A stretch of 61,611 bases of DNA from an uncultured SAR86 cluster bacterium. GTDB lineage: Bacteria; Pseudomonadota; Gammaproteobacteria; Magnimaribacterales; D2472. A program made the translations under genes and the position numbers. Shown in pieces: positions 12,871 to 21,240 of the stretch; within the stretch, counting starts at the first letter, position 1, and every line of letters begins with the position of its first letter. The notes under the pieces are model-generated. The model ran no database searches, was not told the DNA's origin, and saw only the letters and a program-made list of their open reading frames with translations. The stretch covers positions 1 through 61,611 of the forward strand of contig CABXNE010000004.1 in the NCBI GenBank assembly GCA_902513515.1. Reading direction: 5' to 3'.

Positions 12871-13428
12871 TTGAAAGAATTTTCATGCCCTGTTGAAGCA
12901 TCGAATTGGCTCAAAGAAGGTAAAATTTTAATCCACCCCACAGAGGGAGTTTGGGGCCTTGGTTGTGATGCAGCGAACGTAAATGCATGTGAAAAAATAT
13001 CTCTTCTCAAACAAAGATCTAATAATAAAAATTTCATTTTATTAGCCCCATCAATCTCTTTTGCCAAAGATTGTTCCGTAGAATTGAACCCATCACAAAT
13101 TGAGTATTTAGAGTCCATATGGCCAGGCCATGTTACAGTTATTTTGCAAGCAAATAATTCTATAGATTCTTCATTAAAAGCTCTAGATAATAGAATCGGT
13201 ATAAGAGTAAGCGGTCACTTACCTATAATAGATTTGCTGAATTCATTCAATAGCTTAATGGTTTCTACGTCAGCAAATATTAGCAAGGACCCAACCCCTA
13301 ATTCACTAACTGAAGTAAAAAAAATATTCAATGATCCTGACGTAGCAGTGTATGCTCATGATAATGGAAATGCCTTAAAACCATCTTCAATAATTGACTT
13401 AAAAAGCATGGAATATATTCGTGAATAA
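12871..13428 (+). CDS. tsaC: L-threonylcarbamoyladenylate synthase (YrdC/Sua5 family)
   Basis: Makes threonylcarbamoyl-AMP from threonine, bicarbonate and ATP for the t6A37 modification of ANN-decoding tRNAs. The 185 residues are the short single-domain TsaC form. Seen: ILIHPTEGVWGLGCDA near residue 20, KQRSNNKNFILL, WPGHVTVIL, RIGIRVSGH and STSANISKDPTP, all YrdC blocks. The start is TTG, supported by its position just after the purE stop and by N-terminal length. It overlaps hemF by eight bases. The tsaC-hemF-aroE order is shared with Pseudomonas. Confidence 0.93.
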   Translation: MKEFSCPVEASNWLKEGKILIHPTEGVWGLGCDAANVNACEKISLLKQRSNNKNFILLAPSISFAKDCSVELNPSQIEYLESIWPGHVTVILQANNSIDSSLKALDNRIGIRVSGHLPIIDLLNSFNSLMVSTSANISKDPTPNSLTEVKKIFNDPDVAVYAHDNGNALKPSSIIDLKSMEYIRE

Positions 13429-14347
13429 ACTGAATAAAGATAACCTTACCTTGATTGAGTCAAGGTTCAAATTTATTCAAAGAAAAATAGATAAAAAACT
13501 AAATTCTTTAAACAAAAAATCTTTTCAACGAAATGCTGAAACCTGGAATCGTAAACAGGGTGGAGGCGGAAAATCTATATCTATTAATGGCGATGTTATA
13601 GAAAAGGCGGCAGTAAACTTTTCATCTATTTTTGGTAAGAAATTGCCTGCTGCTTCGTTAGCAACAAAATTAAAATCTAATAATTCTTCAAAGTTTCATG
13701 CGGTCGGAGTTTCTGTTATTTCTCACCCCTTCAATCCATATTGCCCAACAAGCCACATGAACATCAGGATATTTTTAGAAATTGGTAAAAATGCATTGAT
13801 TAATAATTGGTGGATAGGCGGTGGTTTTGATTTAACTCCATTTATTGTCTCTATAAAAGACTCATCTGATTGGCATAATGAGGCCAAATCAACATTAGAT
13901 GAATTTAGTAAAAAATATTACAAAAAATTTGCAAAAAACTGTGACGAATACTTTGTTCTTCCCCATAGAAATGAAAAAAGAGGAATAGGAGGCATCTTTT
14001 TTGATCAACTCCAGCATAAAGATATTGAGTCCAGCCTATTTTTATTAGAAAAAACTGCTGAATCTTATATTAATACTTATGAAAAAATTATTTTATCCCA
14101 CAGAAACAAAAAGTTTTCTAAAGATGACCAAGCTTTTCAATTATATCGAAGAGGGCGATATGTTGAATTCAACCTTCTTTTTGATAGGGGTACTAAGTTT
14201 GGGATTGAGTCTAATGGAAGAGCAGAATCTATATTGGCTTCCCTACCTCCTCTTGTAAGTTGGCCTTACTCTAATAGCAAAACCATTAAAAAGAAAAATA
14301 AATCTTTGATTTCATTCTTTGATAAGAGCTGGAAAGAGAGGATATAG
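13421..14347 (+). CDS. hemF: Oxygen-dependent coproporphyrinogen III oxidase
   Basis: Aerobic heme biosynthesis enzyme that decarboxylates coproporphyrinogen III to protoporphyrinogen IX. The 308 residues carry the family blocks FHAVGVSVISHPFNPYCPTSHMNIR, WWIGGGFDLTP, PHRNEKRGIGGIFFDQL and YRRGRYVEFNLLFDRGTKFG. It starts with GTG inside the end of tsaC. The enzyme fits with the heme-A and cytochrome genes that follow, since protoheme feeds CtaB and CtaA. Confidence 0.97.
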   Translation: MNKLNKDNLTLIESRFKFIQRKIDKKLNSLNKKSFQRNAETWNRKQGGGGKSISINGDVIEKAAVNFSSIFGKKLPAASLATKLKSNNSSKFHAVGVSVISHPFNPYCPTSHMNIRIFLEIGKNALINNWWIGGGFDLTPFIVSIKDSSDWHNEAKSTLDEFSKKYYKKFAKNCDEYFVLPHRNEKRGIGGIFFDQLQHKDIESSLFLLEKTAESYINTYEKIILSHRNKKFSKDDQAFQLYRRGRYVEFNLLFDRGTKFGIESNGRAESILASLPPLVSWPYSNSKTIKKKNKSLISFFDKSWKERI

Positions 14348-15154
14348 ATGGGCGGCCAGATAAAACTTGGAGTTATAGGGGATCCTATTGATCATTCCTT
14401 ATCCCCCTTAATTCAATCTAAATTTGGAGAGGCTTTAGGCCTTGAAGTCGATTACAAAGCTTTTCACGTAATAGATAGAGAGTTAGAAAAATTTATTGAA
14501 AGCTTTTTTGCAGATGGCGGTCACGGACTGAATGTAACTTTGCCACATAAACTTAATTGTGTTCGTTTTGCTGATATTTTATCAAATGAAGTGGAGTTAA
14601 TTGGTGCCGCAAATACCCTTAGCAAGAATCGCAATAATCAAATTATTGCATCATCAACCGATGGTATGGGATTTATAAGGGACTGCTCTGAAAAAAATAT
14701 AGAATTAAGCGATAAAAGAATTTTAATTCTTGGGGCGGGAGGCGCAAGCCAAAGCATCATCCCATCAATTGCAAGGATGAACCCAGCAAAACTCATGGTC
14801 GATAATAGATCACCTGACAAAATTGAAAAATTATTAGAAAAGTTTTCTTCTTTTAGGCTTCGACCCTTTGAGCGCAATCACGAACCCATAGACCTAGTAA
14901 TCAATGCAACTTCAGCGGCTCTATCGGGCAACTTTAATTGGAATATTCAGAGCCAACTTAATGAAGAAACAGTTTTTTATGATTTAAGTTATGGGAAAGC
15001 AGCAATAGAATATTTTTCTTGGGCAAGCAAGTTTTCTGACAATCATTTTGATGGAATAGGAATGCTTATTGCTCAAGCAGCATATTCGTTTGAATTGTGG
15101 TTTGATAAATTTCCCGACCTTTCTAAAATTAACTTAGATGTTCTGAACAAATGA
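14348..15154 (+). CDS. aroE: Shikimate dehydrogenase
   Basis: NADP-dependent reduction of 3-dehydroshikimate in the aromatic amino acid pathway. The 268 residues show the substrate-binding blocks GDPIDHSLSPLIQ and NVTLPHKLN (catalytic Lys) and STDGMGFIRD, followed by the Rossmann turn ILGAGGASQSII near residue 125. The ATG falls directly after the hemF TAG, and the stop overlaps the small zinc-ribbon gene by four bases (ATGA). Confidence 0.96.
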   Translation: MGGQIKLGVIGDPIDHSLSPLIQSKFGEALGLEVDYKAFHVIDRELEKFIESFFADGGHGLNVTLPHKLNCVRFADILSNEVELIGAANTLSKNRNNQIIASSTDGMGFIRDCSEKNIELSDKRILILGAGGASQSIIPSIARMNPAKLMVDNRSPDKIEKLLEKFSSFRLRPFERNHEPIDLVINATSAALSGNFNWNIQSQLNEETVFYDLSYGKAAIEYFSWASKFSDNHFDGIGMLIAQAAYSFELWFDKFPDLSKINLDVLNK

Positions 15155-15363
15155 CCAAAAACTTTATTCGATTCATTGCTGGGGCAGCATGCCCAAACTG
15201 CAAGGAATTAGACAAGATCGCAATCACCCCAGATGATAAAACAATTTATTGCCTTAGTTGTAATTTCGAGGAACATAGGCCGCAAGGGAGCATTGGCAAA
15301 AACAAAAAATCTGATTTACCAGGCCTCTTTAATATAGAAGATTTTAGGCTTAAAAAATCCTAG
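15151..15363 (+). CDS. YheV-like small zinc-ribbon protein (DUF2387)
   Basis: A 70-residue protein of unknown function. It opens RFIAGAACPNCKELDKIAI and has a second pair in YCLSCNFEEHR, giving CxxC-x(n)-CxxC, consistent with one structural zinc. The RFIAGA.CP.C...D pattern is that of the YheV/DUF2387 family in Gammaproteobacteria. The ATG overlaps the aroE stop (ATGA), so it is the last gene of the purE operon. No biochemical role can be inferred. Confidence 0.8.
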   Translation: MTKNFIRFIAGAACPNCKELDKIAITPDDKTIYCLSCNFEEHRPQGSIGKNKKSDLPGLFNIEDFRLKKS

Positions 15364-15516
15364 AATTTAAGGTAAATTAGAGCTATTATAGCCGCACAAA
15401 AAAAGAGTTTTTTAGCAGCCAAGAATCTCCATAGCTTCTAATAAACATAATTTTTAGTTATAATTAGATATATCAATTATTTATTTTAAAGGTTTCTTAG
15501 AAGCAAAGGATTACCA
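15364..15516 (+). promoter_or_regulatory. cox operon leader with probable promoter
   Basis: 153 gene-free bases before coxB. A consensus TATAAT is at 15459-15464; the hexamer 17 bases upstream (TTCTAA) is a weak -35. The predicted leader is about 45 bases, and AAAGGA before the coxB ATG may be the ribosome site. An 11-bp palindrome GCTATTATAGC lies at 15382-15392; its role is unknown. No good Rho-independent terminator for the preceding operon is visible. Confidence 0.5.
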
Positions 15517-16668
15517 ATGTTAAAAAAAGCTACCACAAGCATAAAAAATAAACTCTTTGTAACATTCATAACTTTATTCTCAGGCATTACTTCTGCTGCT
15601 TGGGATGATTTCAACATGACAAAAGGCGTAACCGCAATTAGCAAAGAGGTGTTTGAACTGCATATGCTAATTTATTGGATTTGTGTGGTTATTGGGATAA
15701 TAGTTTTTAGCATCATGTTTTATTCAATGTTTGCTTACACTAAAAAGAAAAATCCCAATCCATCCACCTTCCATGAAAACACAAAAGTTGAGCTTGCTTG
15801 GACAGTGGTGCCATTTTTGATACTGGTATTTATGGCGATACCTGCCTCTAATACTCTTACAAAAATCTATGATGATTCAGAAGGTGATATCAACATCCAG
15901 GTAGTTGGGTATCAATGGAAATGGCAGTATAAATATCTTGAAGATGATATTAATTTCTTCTCAAATTTGGCTACAGATTGGGATGAAATAAATAACTTAA
16001 CTCCAAAGGGAGAATTCTACCTTCAGGAAGTGGATGAGGCGGTTGTTATTCCGGTTGGCAAAAGAGTTAGATTCCTTATAACAGCCAATGATGTTCTTCA
16101 TTCATGGTGGATGCCGGACTTTGCCATAAAGCAGGATGCCATACCTGGATTCATTAACACGGCTTGGACTGTTGTAGATGAGCCCGGAACATATAGAGGC
16201 AAATGCACAGAACTTTGTGGAAAGAATCATGGGTTTATGCCAGTGGTTGTAAAGGTTGTTTCTCAAGATGAGTATGATGCTTGGGTTCAAGGCAAAAAAG
16301 AAGAAGCGCTTAAGATGGCTGAACTGACTGAAAAAAGCTGGACTGTTGATGAGCTTACCCAGAGAGGAGAGGGAGTTTACTTAAAAAATTGTGTTGCATG
16401 TCATCAAGTTAATGGGCAGGGCGTTCCAGGAATTTTTCCAAATCTTGCTGGCAGCGACATTGTTTTAAACAACAAAGCTAGAAATGTTGAAATTTTAATG
16501 GAGGGTGTACAAGGTGCCGCAATGCAATCTTTTGCTAACCAGCTATCAGAAGTAGACATGGCTGCAGTAATTACATACACGAGAGAAGCTTGGGGCAATG
16601 CAGGAAATGGCGATGGTGAAATAGTTACTCCCCAGGACATAGTTGAATACAAAAAACCAAAGGCTTAA
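15517..16668 (+). CDS. coxB: Cytochrome c oxidase subunit II with C-terminal cytochrome c domain
   Basis: Carries the CuA centre that accepts electrons from cytochrome c and passes them to subunit I. The 383 residues comprise an N-terminal signal-like segment, two transmembrane helices (about 45-70 and 90-115), the CuA cupredoxin domain with HSWWMPDF and CTELCGKNHGFM, and a fused monoheme cytochrome c domain with C292-VA-C295-H296. The fused heme domain resembles caa3-type and Pseudomonas aa3 enzymes. First gene of the oxidase operon, 15 bases before coxA. Confidence 0.97.
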   Translation: MLKKATTSIKNKLFVTFITLFSGITSAAWDDFNMTKGVTAISKEVFELHMLIYWICVVIGIIVFSIMFYSMFAYTKKKNPNPSTFHENTKVELAWTVVPFLILVFMAIPASNTLTKIYDDSEGDINIQVVGYQWKWQYKYLEDDINFFSNLATDWDEINNLTPKGEFYLQEVDEAVVIPVGKRVRFLITANDVLHSWWMPDFAIKQDAIPGFINTAWTVVDEPGTYRGKCTELCGKNHGFMPVVVKVVSQDEYDAWVQGKKEEALKMAELTEKSWTVDELTQRGEGVYLKNCVACHQVNGQGVPGIFPNLAGSDIVLNNKARNVEILMEGVQGAAMQSFANQLSEVDMAAVITYTREAWGNAGNGDGEIVTPQDIVEYKKPKA

Positions 16669-16683
16669 TTTAAAGGAAGATAT

Positions 16684-18270
16684 ATGAGCGCAGTAATAGA
16701 ATCCCATAACCATGATGACCATCATCATGGACCTGCCAAAGGCTTAACCCGATGGCTTTATACAACCAACCATAAAGACATAGGAACTCTTTACCTATGG
16801 TTTAGTTTTGCAATGTTCCTTATTGGTGGAGCAATGGCTTTGGTCATAAGGGCAGAGCTATTCGAACCAGGCATGCAAATCGTTGAACCTGAATTTTATA
16901 ACCAAATGCTTACTTTGCATGGTCTGATAATGGTTTTTGGCGCTGTTATGCCAGCCTTTGTTGGCCTTGCTAACTGGCTAGTGCCAATGATGGTCGGTGC
17001 GCCTGATATGGCCTTACCAAGAATGAATAATCTGAGTTTTTGGATTTTACCAGTGGCATTTTTTATCCTTTTGTCATCTTTGTTTATGGAGGGCGGAGCA
17101 CCCAACTTTGGCTGGACATTTTATGCACCTTTATCAACAACCTATGCCCCTCCCAGCACTACTTTTTTTATTTTTTCGGTTCACATCATGGGAGCGTCAT
17201 CAATTATGGGCTCAATTAATGTGATCGTAACAATAATGAATATGAGAGCTCCTGGAATGACTTTGATGAAAATGCCTCTATTTGTTTGGTCATGGCTGAT
17301 TACGGCATATCTTCTTATTGCAGTTATGCCAGTACTAGCTGGGGCCGTAACAATGATGCTGATGGATATTCATTTTGGAACCAGCTTTTTTAATGCTGCA
17401 GGCGGCGGCGACCCCGTCCTTTTTCAGCATATTTTTTGGTTCTTTGGGCACCCTGAAGTTTATATAATGATACTTCCAGCTTTTGGCATAACATCACATA
17501 TCATTGAGACGTTTTCAAGAAAGCAGTTATTTGGCCACACATCTATGGTTTGGGCAATGACATCAATTGCTATCCTTTCATTTGTGGTTTGGGCTCATCA
17601 CATGTTCACAGTTGGTTTGCCGTTAGCCGCAGAGCTATTCTTTATGTGGGCGACTATGTTAATTGCTGTTCCTACTGGAGTAAAAGTTTTTAACTGGGTC
17701 ACTACAATGTTTAAGGGCTCAATTACTTATGAGACCCCGATGCTTTTTGCAATTGCATTTGTGGTTTTATTTACAATTGGAGGCTTCTCTGGGTTGATGC
17801 TTGCCATTACCCCCGCTGATTTTCAATATCATGATACATATTTTGTGGTAGCTCATTTCCACTATGTATTAGTTCCTGGATCAATATTTTCAATTATGGC
17901 CGCTGTTTATTTCTGGATACCAAAATGGACTGGAAATATGTATGACGAAAGGCTTGGCAAACTACACTTTTGGCTTTCTTTTGTAGGCGTCAATGTAACT
18001 TTTTTCCCTCAACATTGGATTGGTCTTGCTGGAATGCCAAGAAGATATCCGGACTACGCTTTACAATTTGCCGACTGGAATATGGTTTCATCGGTTGGAG
18101 CATTTTTATTTGGCGCTTCCCAGATACTATTCTTATTCATAGTTTTAAAAACTGTAATGGGAGGCAAAAAAGCAACTCCTGAAGTCTGGGAAGGATCAAG
18201 AGGACTTGAGTGGACTATAGAGTCACCAGCCCCTTACCATACATTCACAACACCTCCGAAGGTAAATTAA
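16684..18270 (+). CDS. coxA: Cytochrome c oxidase subunit I (aa3-type)
   Basis: Catalytic subunit holding heme a and the heme a3-CuB centre that reduces oxygen and pumps protons. The 528 residues with about 12 helices include TTNHKDIGTLYL, HGLIMVFG (heme a ligand His), the CuB/Tyr block WFFGHPEVYIMILPAFG, VWAHHMFTVG, and HDTYFVVAHFHYVL (heme ligands). The N-terminus is histidine-rich (SHNHDDHHHGP), a feature also seen in Pseudomonas CoxA that may bind copper. The stop overlaps the ctaG ATG by one base. Confidence 0.98.
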   Translation: MSAVIESHNHDDHHHGPAKGLTRWLYTTNHKDIGTLYLWFSFAMFLIGGAMALVIRAELFEPGMQIVEPEFYNQMLTLHGLIMVFGAVMPAFVGLANWLVPMMVGAPDMALPRMNNLSFWILPVAFFILLSSLFMEGGAPNFGWTFYAPLSTTYAPPSTTFFIFSVHIMGASSIMGSINVIVTIMNMRAPGMTLMKMPLFVWSWLITAYLLIAVMPVLAGAVTMMLMDIHFGTSFFNAAGGGDPVLFQHIFWFFGHPEVYIMILPAFGITSHIIETFSRKQLFGHTSMVWAMTSIAILSFVVWAHHMFTVGLPLAAELFFMWATMLIAVPTGVKVFNWVTTMFKGSITYETPMLFAIAFVVLFTIGGFSGLMLAITPADFQYHDTYFVVAHFHYVLVPGSIFSIMAAVYFWIPKWTGNMYDERLGKLHFWLSFVGVNVTFFPQHWIGLAGMPRRYPDYALQFADWNMVSSVGAFLFGASQILFLFIVLKTVMGGKKATPEVWEGSRGLEWTIESPAPYHTFTTPPKVN

Positions 18271-18860
18271 TGAACGAAGGATCAAAAAAAACAATTAAAA
18301 CTTTATGTTTTGCTGTTGTGGGGATGTTTACATTCTCGTTTGCTTTGGTCCCTCTTTATAATGTTTTTTGTGAAGTTACCGGGCTAAATGGAAAGATTGA
18401 GTTAAAAGCAACATCGGATAAGAGCATTGAAATAGATAATGGGCGCGATATATCTGTTCAATTTGTTTCACACAATAATGAAGAAATGCCTTGGACTTTT
18501 AAGCCTTCAGAAGACGTAATTAAAATTAAGACAGGCAAGTATCACACTGCAACTTTTTATGTTAAAAATCCAACAAACAAAAAAATGACTGCTCAAGCCA
18601 TCCCAAGTGTTGCTCCATCAAATGCCGCATCTCATTTAAAGAAACTAGAGTGCTTTTGTTTTGAACAGCAAGAACTTGCTCCTGGAGAGGAGGCCCTCTT
18701 GCCAGTTCGAATGATATTTGATGACGAGCTTCCAGACTCAATTAAAAGTGTAGTACTTTCTTATACTTTATTTGATGTAACAGATTATAACGATGTTGAA
18801 TTAACGCGACATCATCACGATGGCGATGACGAAGGTCATGAAATGGAGTCCTCATTATGA
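18270..18860 (+). CDS. ctaG: Cytochrome c oxidase assembly protein CtaG/Cox11
   Basis: Membrane-anchored copper chaperone that delivers copper to the CuB site of subunit I. I start it at the ATG at 18270 (MNEGSKKT, 196 residues), overlapping the coxA stop as TAATG; the longer ORF in the track reads back into coxA. One N-terminal membrane anchor, then the periplasmic domain with YNVFCEVTGLNG and the copper-binding ECFCFEQQ (CxCF). The tail HHHDGDDEGH is histidine- and acid-rich and could add metal affinity. Overlaps coxC by four bases. Confidence 0.95.
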   Translation: MNEGSKKTIKTLCFAVVGMFTFSFALVPLYNVFCEVTGLNGKIELKATSDKSIEIDNGRDISVQFVSHNNEEMPWTFKPSEDVIKIKTGKYHTATFYVKNPTNKKMTAQAIPSVAPSNAASHLKKLECFCFEQQELAPGEEALLPVRMIFDDELPDSIKSVVLSYTLFDVTDYNDVELTRHHHDGDDEGHEMESSL

Positions 18861-19762
18861 GTTACCAAAAATATTACGTTCCAGACCAAAGCAAGTTCCC
18901 AATTCTTATGGCAATGGCATTATTTCTTTTGGTTATGGGCGCCGCTGGTACGATTAATGACCTAGGAGAAGCAGATAGCATGTCTGTGTATGTTTTGTAT
19001 TCTGGCTTTGCGGTTTTTGGAACAACATTATTTTTTTGGTTTAGAACAGTAATTAGAGAACATATTGCTGGTTTGGATAGTGCACAGCTTCAAAAATCAT
19101 TTGTTTTTGGCATGGGTTGGTTTATCTTTTCTGAGGTAATGTTTTTTGCAGCATTTTTTGGTGCTTTATTTTATGTAAGAAATTTCTCAGTACCCTGGCT
19201 TGGTGGAGAGGGAGATAAAGGACTGGCTAATATGCTTTGGGAAGGTTTTGAATCTACTTGGCCTGTGATGTCTACTCCAGATGCTGGATCAGCATATGTA
19301 TTAGCAGAAAAAAATATGAGCTGGCCCGGATGGGGCCATGCCTTAGAATGGTTGCCGATGTGGAACACAATTGTTTTATTAAGCTCAAGTGTAACAGTCC
19401 ATTTCGCGCATCTTGCTCTTAAAAACGACAATAAAAAAAGTTTTAATATTTGGCTTGGTGTAACGGTAACCCTGGCCCTTATATTTGTTGGCTTACAAGC
19501 TGCTGAATATTATGAAGCTTATGCACATTATGGATTAACGCTCAATTCTGGAATTTACGGTTCAACCTTCTTTATGCTAACTGGATTTCACGGCTTCCAT
19601 GTAATGATGGGCGGCTTTATGCTCGCTGTCATGTTGTCTAGATCGGTTTTCTATAATCATTTTGATTCGCACAGCCACTTTGGCTTTGAAGCTGCCTCAT
19701 GGTATTGGCACTTTGTAGATGTTGTTTGGGTAATGCTATTTCTTTTTGTTTATATACTTTAA
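18857..19762 (+). CDS. coxC: Cytochrome c oxidase subunit III
   Basis: Integral membrane subunit that stabilises the oxidase core and its proton uptake. The 301 residues with seven hydrophobic helices show GFHGFHVMMGGFML and the terminal SWYWHFVDVVWVMLFLFVYIL-type segment of the family. It also has a periplasmic loop of about 60 residues (around 110-170), longer than in short-form subunits. The start overlaps the ctaG stop (ATGA). It ends one base before the convergent DUF2909 gene. Confidence 0.97.
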   Translation: MSYQKYYVPDQSKFPILMAMALFLLVMGAAGTINDLGEADSMSVYVLYSGFAVFGTTLFFWFRTVIREHIAGLDSAQLQKSFVFGMGWFIFSEVMFFAAFFGALFYVRNFSVPWLGGEGDKGLANMLWEGFESTWPVMSTPDAGSAYVLAEKNMSWPGWGHALEWLPMWNTIVLLSSSVTVHFAHLALKNDNKKSFNIWLGVTVTLALIFVGLQAAEYYEAYAHYGLTLNSGIYGSTFFMLTGFHGFHVMMGGFMLAVMLSRSVFYNHFDSHSHFGFEAASWYWHFVDVVWVMLFLFVYIL

Positions 19763-19763
19763 G

Positions 19764-19982
19764 TCAAGAACCCCAGGGCACGGTGTTTCCAAGCTCTCCA
19801 GTATATAAGCCATAAGAAACTAAAATTAGCAGCAATATGGCCACAGTGACTCTAAAACCAAGACTATATACAGAACGCTTGCCCTGTCCCTGGTCTTTAA
19901 AAAGAAAAAACAGACTGCTGAATAAGCTTAAAAATATTAAGATAATGAGAACAGCAATAAGAGGTTTAAGCCACATATTCAT
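19764..19982 (-). CDS. DUF2909 twin-transmembrane small protein
   Basis: A 72-residue protein with two predicted helices (about 5-27 and 43-62) joined by a short basic, glycine-rich loop (KDQGQGKRSV). Proteins of this kind (DUF2909) occur within cytochrome oxidase clusters of Pseudomonas and relatives, also next to coxC and surf1, so a role in oxidase assembly or stability is likely but unproven. It runs opposite to the cox genes, with only 17 bases between its start and that of surf1, so its promoter must overlap the surf1 start region. Confidence 0.78.
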   Translation of the reverse strand: MNMWLKPLIAVLIILIFLSLFSSLFFLFKDQGQGKRSVYSLGFRVTVAILLLILVSYGLYTGELGNTVPWGS

Positions 19983-19999
19983 ATCATAACAGCTTTGAA

Positions 20000-20704
20000 A
20001 TGACAGACTTAAGAATAATAAAGCTCATGAAGCAAAATAAAGCGCTAAGTATTTTTTCTTGTTTTTTTGTTGCTATTTTTATTTTTTTAGGTTTTTGGCA
20101 ATTAGAAAGAGCTGAGGTAAAAGCAAATCTAATGGAGGCATTTGATCAAGAACAAACCAAGCCTCCTAAAGATATTTCTAGTGCATCACCCCCATGGAGC
20201 CGTGTTTATATAAATGGTACCTATAACACATCTCATCAAGTATTTATAGATAATCAAATTAATGAGGGGAAAGTTGGTTACAAGATATATACCCCCTTTT
20301 ATTTTGATGGGGGTCAAGCAATATTCGTAGATCGAGGCTGGCTGCCTCAAGGTAAAACTAGGAACGATTTGCCTAATATAAACTTTGTTGCAGGAGAAAT
20401 TACTATTATTGGCAGCCTGATCAAGCCAGAAAAAGAGGTTTTGGTAGGAAGTGCACTACTAACCAATGAATGGCCTTTGGTTTCACAAACCAAATCACCA
20501 AGCATTATCCAAAATGCATATAACCAGGATTTTTTGGATATGGTTCTAATTTTAGAGCCCGGCTCTAAATTTATTAATGAGTATATCGGATTAAGCCCCT
20601 TTGTTATTACCCCAGCCAAGCATTATGGCTATGCTCTTCAATGGTTTACCATGAGTTTGGTTTTGGCGGGAATGTTCATCTATGCAATTAAGAGAGAATC
20701 ATGA
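20000..20704 (+). CDS. SURF1 family cytochrome oxidase assembly protein
   Basis: Helps insert heme a into subunit I. The 234 residues have the family's two-helix layout: one helix near 15-32 followed by FLGFWQLERAE, a periplasmic domain with VFIDNQINEGKVGYKIYTPF and FVDRGWLPQG, and a second helix near the C-terminus preceded by HYGYALQWF. These are the standard Surf1 blocks. The start is ATG at 20000. Its stop overlaps the next ORF by four bases (ATGA). Confidence 0.93.
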   Translation: MTDLRIIKLMKQNKALSIFSCFFVAIFIFLGFWQLERAEVKANLMEAFDQEQTKPPKDISSASPPWSRVYINGTYNTSHQVFIDNQINEGKVGYKIYTPFYFDGGQAIFVDRGWLPQGKTRNDLPNINFVAGEITIIGSLIKPEKEVLVGSALLTNEWPLVSQTKSPSIIQNAYNQDFLDMVLILEPGSKFINEYIGLSPFVITPAKHYGYALQWFTMSLVLAGMFIYAIKRES

Positions 20705-21240
20705 AAAGTAAAATATTTTTAGCAATTTTATTATTAACACCCCTAGTGGTTTTGTTTACATCAACGCTATCTTTTCAGTCAGGCCTTGCGCCCAAAAATA
20801 CAAAAAATAATGGCATATTTTTTGAAGAGTATTTCGATGCAACTAAACTTGATCTTATTGAAAATGCTGACAGTCTTAAATTTGAAGATGGGAAATGGCT
20901 ATTTGGTACATATGCATCAGAAGGCGCTGATTTAGAACAAGCTCTTTATCTAATGAAACAGCTTAACGTTGCGCTTAATAGAGATATATACAAGCTTAAA
21001 AGAATTATTTTTACCCAGGATGGGGCCTTAGTTAAAGATCAGTTAATTAATTATCCTAGAACAGAAGTAATTATTGATTCACAGAATAAACTCTTTGAGA
21101 AGTTGTTACAGGTTGGAGATGCAAATTTTTTTCAAGAGCAAAAAATATTTATAGTTGATCCATACGGAAGAGCGGTTATGTTTTTTCCGGTGTCCATGAA
21201 TCCTAAATTAATTTTAAAGGATTTAAAGGTTTTAATATGA
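20701..21240 (+). CDS. Cysteine-free SCO/thioredoxin-fold-like oxidase-cluster protein
   Basis: No firm family name. The 179 residues contain an N-terminal membrane anchor (about 5-22), then a domain whose pattern (GKWLFGTYA, QALYLMKQLNVALNRD, FIVDPYGRAVMFFP, LKDLKVLI) resembles the thioredoxin-like proteins found between surf1 and ctaA in Pseudomonas-type cox clusters. Those usually carry a CxxxC at the site that here reads SEGADLEQA, and this protein has no cysteine at all. It overlaps surf1 and ctaA by four bases each, so it is tightly coupled to oxidase assembly. A direct copper or thiol role looks excluded. Confidence 0.7.
   Translation: MKSKIFLAILLLTPLVVLFTSTLSFQSGLAPKNTKNNGIFFEEYFDATKLDLIENADSLKFEDGKWLFGTYASEGADLEQALYLMKQLNVALNRDIYKLKRIIFTQDGALVKDQLINYPRTEVIIDSQNKLFEKLLQVGDANFFQEQKIFIVDPYGRAVMFFPVSMNPKLILKDLKVLI

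Noticed and set aside
15382-15392. Palindrome GCTATTATAGC as a terminator after the YheV-like gene
   Set aside because: Five-bp arms with a one-base centre and no stable loop or proper T-tract; more likely chance or a protein site.
18210-18269. Extended N-terminus of CtaG in the ORF track
   Set aside because: It reads inside the coxA end; TAATG coupling and homologue length support the ATG at 18270.
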